From: Pasteurella canis
GTDB taxonomy: Bacteria; Pseudomonadota; Gammaproteobacteria; Enterobacterales; Pasteurellaceae
Reading direction: 5' to 3'
Assembly: GCF_900454865.1 (NCBI RefSeq)
Contig: NZ_UGTV01000015.1
Coordinates: 1,364,001 to 1,428,000, forward strand
Length of the DNA stretch: 64,000 bases
The position numbers and the translations under genes are program-made. How positions within the stretch are numbered: position 1 is the stretch's first letter; the number at the start of each line of letters is the position of its first letter. Positions 58,026 through 64,000 of the stretch are shown piece by piece. The notes under the pieces are model-generated. The model saw only the letters and a program-made list of their open reading frames with translations, searched no databases and was not told the DNA's origin.

Positions 58026-58946
58026 ATGTTTAAATTGATTATTCGTCGTTTGTTTCAGGCAATTCCAACGCTTTTTATTTTGATTACTATTTCATTTTTT
58101 ATGATGCGATTGGCTCCAGGTAGCCCATTTACGAGTGAAAAAAATTATCCACCTGAAGTCATCGCTAATATCGAAGCGAAGTATCACTTAAATGAACCGC
58201 TCTATAAGCAATATATTATCTACCTTAAAGATTTAGCTCATGGTGATTTTGGCCCTTCTTTTAAATATAAAGATTATACCGTAAATCAACTAGTGTCCGC
58301 GGCATTCCCCGTTTCTTTTAAACTAGGTTTTTCTGCTTTTTTAGTGGCGCTAACATTAGGTATCACTGCAGGTACAATAGCCGCATTAAAACAAAACAAA
58401 TGGGTTGACTATCTAATCATGACATTTGCAATGACGGGGGTTGTTATACCTAGTTTCGTTGTTGCGCCATTACTTGTCCTTATTTTTTCAATCTCATTAC
58501 AATGGTTACCATCTGGTGGTTGGGAAGGTGGCGCATTTAAATTTATGCTCATGCCAATGATTGCGTTATGTTTATCCTATATTGCTAGCATTGCACGTAT
58601 CACTCGTGGCTCAATGATTGAAGTACTCCATTCTAACTTTATTCGCACAGCTAAAGCCAAAGGCTTACCAATGCGTCGCATTTTAACCAAACACGCATTA
58701 CGTCCCGCTTTACTGCCAGTCATTTCTTACATGGGACCTGCATTTGTCGGTATCATCACGGGTTCAATGGTCATTGAAAGTATTTTTGGTATCCCAGGAA
58801 TTGGACAACTTTTCGTTAACGGCGCATTAAACCGTGATTACTCTTTAGTCTTAAGCCTCACTATTTTAGTAGGCGCATTAACAATCGCCTTTAATGCGAT
58901 TGTCGATATCTTATATGCTGTTATCGATCCAAAAATCCGTTATTAA
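58026..58946 (+). CDS. oppB: Oligopeptide ABC transporter permease OppB
   Basis: Inner-membrane permease, 306 residues as in E. coli, with six predicted membrane segments. The ATPase-contact EAA-type loop is IRTAKAKGLPMRRILTKHAL near residue 215. It forms a heterodimer with OppC. Confidence 0.96.
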   Translation: MFKLIIRRLFQAIPTLFILITISFFMMRLAPGSPFTSEKNYPPEVIANIEAKYHLNEPLYKQYIIYLKDLAHGDFGPSFKYKDYTVNQLVSAAFPVSFKLGFSAFLVALTLGITAGTIAALKQNKWVDYLIMTFAMTGVVIPSFVVAPLLVLIFSISLQWLPSGGWEGGAFKFMLMPMIALCLSYIASIARITRGSMIEVLHSNFIRTAKAKGLPMRRILTKHALRPALLPVISYMGPAFVGIITGSMVIESIFGIPGIGQLFVNGALNRDYSLVLSLTILVGALTIAFNAIVDILYAVIDPKIRY

Positions 58947-58972
58947 TTTTGCAGTTATGACAGGAATTTAAA

Positions 58973-59884
58973 ATGTTAAAAAATCAAAAAGATACTGAGC
59001 TGCTAGAAACTGTTGTCGAAACATTAGAAACAGTTGAAGGACGTAGTTTATGGCAAGACGCTCGCCGTCGTTTCTTCCATAACAAAGCAGCACTAACGAG
59101 TTTATTTATTTTATTTTGTATTAGCCTTTTTGTTATTTTCGCCCCAATGCTAATGCCGTATCCTTATGATGAGCTGGATTTCGGCGCAATTTCTATGCCG
59201 CCAGAATGGGAAAGTATGCACTACTTTGGTACAGATGCATCTGGGCGAGATTTACTTGTACGAGTCGCAATTGGTGGACGAATTTCATTATTAGTAGGCA
59301 TTGCTGGTGCGTTAATCGCCGTATTAGTTGGCACATTATATGGCGCTACTTCTGGCTATATTGGTGGCAAAGTGGACACGTTCATGATGCGTTTTCTAGA
59401 AATTCTCAACTCATTTCCCTTCATGTTCTTTGTTATCTTGTTAGTCACTTTCTTTGGCCGCAATATTTTCTTAATTTTCGTGGCAATTGGAATGGTCTCT
59501 TGGCTTGATATGGCAAGGATTGTTCGTGGTCAAACTTTAAGTTTAAAACAGAAAGAATTTATTGAAGCCGCTATTGTATGTGGCGTTTCTTCTCGTCAAA
59601 TTGTTTGGCGTCATATCGTACCGAATGTACTTGGTGTGGTGGTTGTTTATGCATCGTTACTCGTACCAGGTATGATTTTATTTGAATCATTTTTAAGCTT
59701 CTTAGGCTTAGGAACACAAGAGCCACTTAGCAGCTGGGGTGGATTACTAAACGATGGTGCTAAATCAATGGAAGCTGCGCCTTGGTTATTAGTATTCCCA
59801 GCCTTATTCTTAGTGATTACTCTATTTTGTTTTAACTTTATTGGTGATGGTTTGCGTGATGCACTTGACCCGAAAGATCGCTAA
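58973..59884 (+). CDS. oppC: Oligopeptide ABC transporter permease OppC
   Basis: Second permease, 303 residues (E. coli 302). It has a long N-terminal cytoplasmic segment, then six membrane helices. The EAA loop is FIEAAIVCGVSSRQIVWRHIV. It starts 26 bases after oppB. Confidence 0.96.
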   Translation: MLKNQKDTELLETVVETLETVEGRSLWQDARRRFFHNKAALTSLFILFCISLFVIFAPMLMPYPYDELDFGAISMPPEWESMHYFGTDASGRDLLVRVAIGGRISLLVGIAGALIAVLVGTLYGATSGYIGGKVDTFMMRFLEILNSFPFMFFVILLVTFFGRNIFLIFVAIGMVSWLDMARIVRGQTLSLKQKEFIEAAIVCGVSSRQIVWRHIVPNVLGVVVVYASLLVPGMILFESFLSFLGLGTQEPLSSWGGLLNDGAKSMEAAPWLLVFPALFLVITLFCFNFIGDGLRDALDPKDR

Positions 59885-59905
59885 TACATGCCTTTGGAGA
59901 ACACA

Positions 59906-60898
59906 ATGACAACAAACAATTTACTACTCGATGTACAAGACTTGCGTGTCACGTTTAAAACCCCAGATGGTGATGTAACTGCGGTCAATAATTTAACTTT
60001 TTCTTTAAATGCAGGTGAAACATTAGGGATTGTAGGTGAGTCTGGTTCAGGTAAATCGCAGACCGCCTTTGCCCTAATGGGACTACTTGCTGATAATGGA
60101 CGTATTGCAGGTTCTGCTAAATTCAATGGTGAAGAAATTCTAAACCTACCAGAAGCACAGCTTAATCGCTTACGTGCAGAACAAATCGCGATGATCTTCC
60201 AAGATCCAATGACTTCACTCAACCCTTATATGAAAATTGGCGAACAATTAATGGAAGTGCTGATTTTACATAAAGGTATGGATCGCAAAACAGCATTTGA
60301 AGAATCTGTACGCATGTTAGATGCGGTAAAAATGCCAGAATCACGTAAACGTATGAATATGTACCCCCATGAGTTTTCTGGCGGTATGCGTCAACGTGTC
60401 ATGATTGCGATGGCATTATTATGTCGCCCAAAACTATTGATTGCTGATGAACCGACTACAGCATTAGATGTCACCGTTCAAGCGCAAATAATGACACTAT
60501 TAAATGAACTTAAAAGAGAATTTAATACTGCTATTATCATGATTACCCATGATTTAGGGGTAGTAGCTGGTATCTGTGACAATGTACTGGTAATGTATGC
60601 AGGGCGTACTATGGAATACGGCACCGCAGAACAAATTTTCTACAGTCCAAGCCACCCTTATTCAAAAGGATTAATTGGTGCCGTTCCACGCGTTGATGGT
60701 CAAGAAGAAGAATTGATCACAATTCCAGGTAATCCACCCAATTTACTCCAATTACCAAGCGGTTGTCCATTCCAACCTCGTTGCATTCATGCGACAGAAC
60801 AATGCTTAAAAACACCAAAATTAGACTTATTACCAGATCAACGCCTACGCGCTTGTTTTGTGCCAGCAGAACAGTTAATTAGAGGAAACGCACAATGA
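59906..60898 (+). CDS. oppD: Oligopeptide ABC transporter ATPase OppD
   Basis: ABC ATPase of 330 residues. Walker [13 protein letters not shown], signature [14 protein letters not shown], and Walker [13 protein letters not shown] are present. The C-terminal oligopeptide-type extension has Cys residues in [15 protein letters not shown], which may bind an iron-sulfur cluster in this family. The ATG at 59906 has GGAG upstream; an ATG at 59888 would add six residues. It overlaps oppF by four bases. Confidence 0.95.
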   Translation: MTTNNLLLDVQDLRVTFKTPDGDVTAVNNLTFSLNAGETLGIVGESGSGKSQTAFALMGLLADNGRIAGSAKFNGEEILNLPEAQLNRLRAEQIAMIFQDPMTSLNPYMKIGEQLMEVLILHKGMDRKTAFEESVRMLDAVKMPESRKRMNMYPHEFSGGMRQRVMIAMALLCRPKLLIADEPTTALDVTVQAQIMTLLNELKREFNTAIIMITHDLGVVAGICDNVLVMYAGRTMEYGTAEQIFYSPSHPYSKGLIGAVPRVDGQEEELITIPGNPPNLLQLPSGCPFQPRCIHATEQCLKTPKLDLLPDQRLRACFVPAEQLIRGNAQ

Positions 60899-61884
60899 CA
60901 GTAGAGAGAAAAGTTATCCTAGAGGTCAAAGATTTAAGCGTTCATTTCAAAATTAAAGACACAAAATCTTTGATTTTCACTAAACATCAAACGTTAAAGG
61001 CCGTCAATAATGTTTCTTTTCATTTATATGAAGGAGAAACACTAGGGGTTGTGGGGGAATCAGGTTGTGGTAAATCCACTTTAGCACGAGCCATTACAGG
61101 CTTAGTGGAGAGTTCTGGCGGTAATATTCTTTGGCTAGGTAAAGATTTAACCCAACAAAATGCCAAAGAATGGAAAGCTGTACGCAGTGATATCCAAATG
61201 ATTTTCCAAGATCCATTAGCATCACTCAATCCACGTATGACTATCGGCAGTATCATTGCTGAGCCACTAAAAATTTATCAACCTCACTTGACGAAAGAAG
61301 AAGTGAAAGAAAAAGTGCGTGCGATGATGATGAAAGTAGGATTACTACCAAATTTAATCAACCGCTATCCACATGAATTTTCAGGCGGTCAATGCCAACG
61401 TATTGGAATTGCACGTGCTTTAATTGTTGAGCCTAAATTGATTATTTGTGATGAACCTGTGTCAGCATTAGATGTATCAATTCAAGCGCAAGTGGTGAAT
61501 TTATTAAAATCATTACAACGTGAAATGGGCTTATCTCTCATTTTTATTGCACATGATTTAGCAGTTGTGAAGCACATTTCTGATCGTGTTTTAGTGATGT
61601 ATTTAGGGAATGCTGTTGAGCTTGGCGACTATGAGCAGGTCTACCACGACACTAAACATCCTTATACCAAAGCCTTAATGTCTGCTGTCCCTATTCCTGA
61701 TCCGAAATTGGAGCGTAATAAACAAATCCAATTACTGGAAGGTGATTTACCTTCGCCGATTAATCCGCCATCAGGCTGTGTTTTCCGAACGCGTTGTCCA
61801 TTAGCAGATCAACACTGTATTGCAGATAAACCGATACTGAAAGGGCAAAATAACCATTTTGTCGCTTGTTTTAAAGCAAACTAA
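60895..61884 (+). CDS. oppF: Oligopeptide ABC transporter ATPase OppF
   Basis: Partner ATPase of OppD, 329 residues (E. coli 334). Walker [15 protein letters not shown], signature [14 protein letters not shown], Walker [13 protein letters not shown], and the C-terminal extension with [14 protein letters not shown]. It is the last gene of the opp operon. Confidence 0.96.
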   Translation: MTVERKVILEVKDLSVHFKIKDTKSLIFTKHQTLKAVNNVSFHLYEGETLGVVGESGCGKSTLARAITGLVESSGGNILWLGKDLTQQNAKEWKAVRSDIQMIFQDPLASLNPRMTIGSIIAEPLKIYQPHLTKEEVKEKVRAMMMKVGLLPNLINRYPHEFSGGQCQRIGIARALIVEPKLIICDEPVSALDVSIQAQVVNLLKSLQREMGLSLIFIAHDLAVVKHISDRVLVMYLGNAVELGDYEQVYHDTKHPYTKALMSAVPIPDPKLERNKQIQLLEGDLPSPINPPSGCVFRTRCPLADQHCIADKPILKGQNNHFVACFKAN

Positions 61885-61887
61885 CCG

Positions 61888-61920
61888 AACAAACCGCACA
61901 AAAAAGTGCGGTTTGTTTTT
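61888..61920 (+). terminator. USS-containing terminator of the opp operon
   Basis: A 12-bp perfect stem AACAAACCGCAC / GTGCGGTTTGTT with a 6-base loop and T tail, four bases after the oppF stop. The perfect uptake signal is at 61904-61912. Confidence 0.9.
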
Positions 61921-62206
61921 TGTACATGCCAATACCAAGCATAAAGTAAAAGAGTGTGTTATTCGTTGTCCTGCCGACTTATTTTTAACGCAACGTTGGT
62001 AAAAGCACCAAATAAGTCTAAATATTATTCAAAATTAAAATAGCAACATTAACAAAGCATGATTAAATAGCCTATTTTATTAAATAAACCTCAATTTCTA
62101 CGTATAAAATCCCTATACAACTATTCTGAAAAATAGGTACAATACGCCCACATCATTAAGGATAACAATGATGTGCAGTTTTATTTATGATAAAAGGATA
62201 TTTACT
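61921..62206. other. Gap upstream of the lipoprotein gene
   Basis: About 285 AT-rich bases with no gene or RNA recognised. A promoter for the lipoprotein gene must lie here, but no clear -35/-10 pair was fixed. Confidence 0.5.
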
Positions 62207-63523
62207 ATGAAAAAATCAATATTTAAAACGAGTTTACTCGTCACACTCTCAACACTTTTTGTTGCATGTGGAAGCCATAATCACACCTCGGTAAATAAAG
62301 AGACACCAAAACAGCCTCAACAATCACAAAAACCTGCTCCGCAAACAAAACCGCAAGCAAATTCGCAAGATAAAGCACCACAAGAAAAGCCAAATAATAC
62401 TGAACAAAGCTCTTCTTCCTCAATGCAAACAGAAAATTCAACACAAAATCACTCAACTGAAGCAGGAAAAGAGCAAAAGCCTTCTAAGCCTGAGCAATCA
62501 ATGAATACTGAGAACCCGACTGATAAAAAAGATGAGATGAATAACACAGATACAAATAATTCATCTAAAAATACGCAATCAGATATACCAGATTCAATGA
62601 AAGACAACCACAAACCTAATACGCAAGTAAACCCTCCTCAAATTCCACCTAAAACAGAAAATCCAACTAACTCAAATAACATGAGTAATAAAGATATGAG
62701 AAAGGAAAAAGAGAAAGAAAATCAATCTATAAAGACACCTAAGCCCGAAGAAAAACCACAAAGTGATACGCCAAATCCATCACTTCCACCACACCTATTG
62801 GGACTAGGAAATTGGGAAGGCAAAACATGTGATTCTCATGGTAACTGTCGAAATTCTGCTCAAGATCCTAAAAATATCTATGAATCCCCAATACCTCCTA
62901 CTAGTAAAATTTCTCTTAAATTGGGCAAAAACAAAGAGGGAAAAAATAATTATGAGTTTATTTTATTAGGCGAAAGTGAAGATGGGAGCATTTATTACGG
63001 TTATCGTTCATATAATGTTTCATATCAAAATGACGAAACAAAAAAAGTTTATGATATCATCCAGGGAATAAATAAAAAGCGTATTAATAGAGAAAACATC
63101 TCAGATGATTTCAATGCAAAATATTATAAAAAACAAGGATTCCTTTACATTCCTTTTTCTAGCCTCTCTACTATTTCAAAAGATAAACACGCCCCTCAAT
63201 ATGCTGATATCAACATAACGTATAAAAATGGTAACGCAACAGGTACAGTGACCAAATCCGATAAAGATGGAACTGTTATATTTAATATTACAGACGATGG
63301 AAGTAGGAATACGGACAATTATACTTTAACAGTAACACCAACAGGAAAAGATTCTAATATAGAATCAGATGATAAAGCTAAATTTAACGTTTATTTTCTA
63401 GATGCCGAAAACAATAAAGAAGAGCATAAATATATTACAGGGGCAGGCTCAGGCAAAAAATGGGCTGGTGTATTTGCTGCCGAGAAACAAAAAACTACAA
63501 CATCAACGACAAAAGCAGAATAA
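62207..63523 (+). CDS. Probable surface lipoprotein with long low-complexity linker (Slam-dependent type)
   Basis: A 438-residue lipoprotein: signal peptide with lipobox LFVAC and acylated Cys near residue 21. A very hydrophilic linker of about 170 residues rich in Pro, Gln, Asn, Lys and Ser follows (repeated KPEQS / ENPT-like units), and then a folded C-terminal domain (about 200-438). The end of that domain (NGNATGTVTKSDKDG, then AGSGKKWAGVFAAEKQ) resembles the beta-barrel domain of Slam-dependent surface lipoproteins related to TbpB/HpuA; that assignment is tentative. No Slam gene is adjacent. The ATG at 62207 has AAGGA upstream; the frame from 62168 would place extra residues before the signal peptide. 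Confidence 0.75.
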   Translation: MKKSIFKTSLLVTLSTLFVACGSHNHTSVNKETPKQPQQSQKPAPQTKPQANSQDKAPQEKPNNTEQSSSSSMQTENSTQNHSTEAGKEQKPSKPEQSMNTENPTDKKDEMNNTDTNNSSKNTQSDIPDSMKDNHKPNTQVNPPQIPPKTENPTNSNNMSNKDMRKEKEKENQSIKTPKPEEKPQSDTPNPSLPPHLLGLGNWEGKTCDSHGNCRNSAQDPKNIYESPIPPTSKISLKLGKNKEGKNNYEFILLGESEDGSIYYGYRSYNVSYQNDETKKVYDIIQGINKKRINRENISDDFNAKYYKKQGFLYIPFSSLSTISKDKHAPQYADINITYKNGNATGTVTKSDKDGTVIFNITDDGSRNTDNYTLTVTPTGKDSNIESDDKAKFNVYFLDAENNKEEHKYITGAGSGKKWAGVFAAEKQKTTTSTTKAE

Positions 63524-63569
63524 CTTCCAAAATTAATTAAGAAATAACAAGCTATAAAACGCTGATGTT

Positions 63570-63600
63570 CAAACCGCACAACAAGTGCGGTTTGTTTTTT
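63570..63600 (+). terminator. USS-containing terminator after the lipoprotein gene
   Basis: A 10-bp perfect stem CAAACCGCAC / GTGCGGTTTG with loop AACAA and a run of Ts. The perfect uptake signal is at 63583-63591. Confidence 0.9.
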
Positions 63601-63672
63601 TGTGCAGCTTTAAACTAAAACTCGCAATAAAACTGACCTCACTTTTGCTTTAAATCTAAAAAGTTATGGTAT

Positions 63673-64000
63673 TTATTCAACTATCACACGCGCATTAATT
63701 GGCTGTATAGGACGGTTATTATGCCCTTTCATCAATGTAGAGAAGGCATCTACTTGCGCTTGGCTGACGTTATCATATTGTTTTAACACTAACCAGTTGA
63801 CACCTTCTGAGCAAGGTGGTGTGGTTAACGAACCACTAAAACGATAGTAATCACGTTTTTTAGGAATCAATTTTGTTGGGTCAAATGCTATATCAAGTGT
63901 ATGCTTCTCACCTGCTTTTTGTGGGAAATTATGCCAAATTGGTGCTAAACGTTGATTTTCACTCGATAAAACATAAAGCACACCTAATACCGCAAGATTA
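63673..64000 (-). CDS. Alpha-carbonic anhydrase, 5' truncated
   Basis: C-terminal part of an alpha-type carbonic anhydrase, which hydrates CO2 to bicarbonate, normally in the periplasm of these bacteria. The frame is open to the right edge (NLAVLGVLYV at the edge), so the start and the zinc-binding His residues lie outside the window; the GTG at 63981 is not a real start. Diagnostic residues are RFSGSLTTPPCSEGVNWLVLK and the C-terminal NNRPIQPINARVI. Confidence 0.93.
   Translation of the reverse strand, partial: NLAVLGVLYVLSSENQRLAPIWHNFPQKAGEKHTLDIAFDPTKLIPKKRDYYRFSGSLTTPPCSEGVNWLVLKQYDNVSQAQVDAFSTLMKGHNNRPIQPINARVIVE

Overview
The window comes from a low-GC gammaproteobacterium of the Pasteurellaceae. 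The main sign is the 9-base DNA uptake signal AAGTGCGGT (reverse ACCGCACTT), present more than a dozen times, often as inverted pairs that double as transcription terminators. This is the Haemophilus influenzae-type signal, so a Haemophilus / Pasteurella / Aggregatibacter-like genus is likely. The species cannot be named from the sequence alone. Gene content (mreBCD, dacA-rlpA-rodA-mrdA-rlmH-rsfS, the acpP-fabG-fabD-fabH-plsX-rpmF cluster, oppABCDF) is ordinary for this family.

Layout. 1-2460: the end of leuC, leuD, and a stretch with a decayed gene. 2463-12773: mreDCB, rnr-rlmB, sodC, uvrA and ssb, with a LexA-like box between uvrA and ssb. 12895-17363: an AT-rich accessory island between ssb and folD. 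It holds an IS3-family transposase remnant and a four-gene defence operon: a CD-NTase, an E2-E1 fusion (Cap2), a JAMM protease (Cap3) and a DUF6602-type PD-(D/E)XK nuclease-like protein. This is a type II CBASS architecture with an unusual candidate effector. 17845-20642: folD, tRNA-Pro(TGG), tRNA-Arg(TCT) and a small trimeric autotransporter.

20745-36692 is a large carbon-catabolism locus. Reading leftward from a divergent promoter at about 33.6 kb, it holds a PdxA2-like dehydrogenase, a two-subunit DhaK/DhaL-type kinase, a sugar-phosphate isomerase/epimerase-like protein, a SorC/EryD-type regulator, an RpiB-type isomerase, a three-gene TRAP transporter, a cyclase-family hydrolase, a triosephosphate isomerase fused to a PTS EIIB domain, transaldolase and transketolase. 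A second TRAP transporter runs rightward. The promoter region between the two halves carries two CRP-type boxes. The enzyme set fits uptake of a C4 polyol or acid sugar, phosphorylation, two isomerisations to erythrose 4-phosphate, and entry into the pentose phosphate pathway through the adjacent tal and tkt. The actual substrate is an inference.

36945-48283: a DUF417 membrane protein, lipoate genes lipA/lipB/ybeD, the cell-wall elongation cluster, rhlB and rho. 48335-55983: a DUF2167 membrane protein, a Dcu-type C4-dicarboxylate transporter, and the fatty-acid/phospholipid cluster ending in rpmF and yceD. 56277-61884: oppABCDF. 62207-63523: a probable surface lipoprotein. The right edge cuts an alpha-carbonic anhydrase gene.
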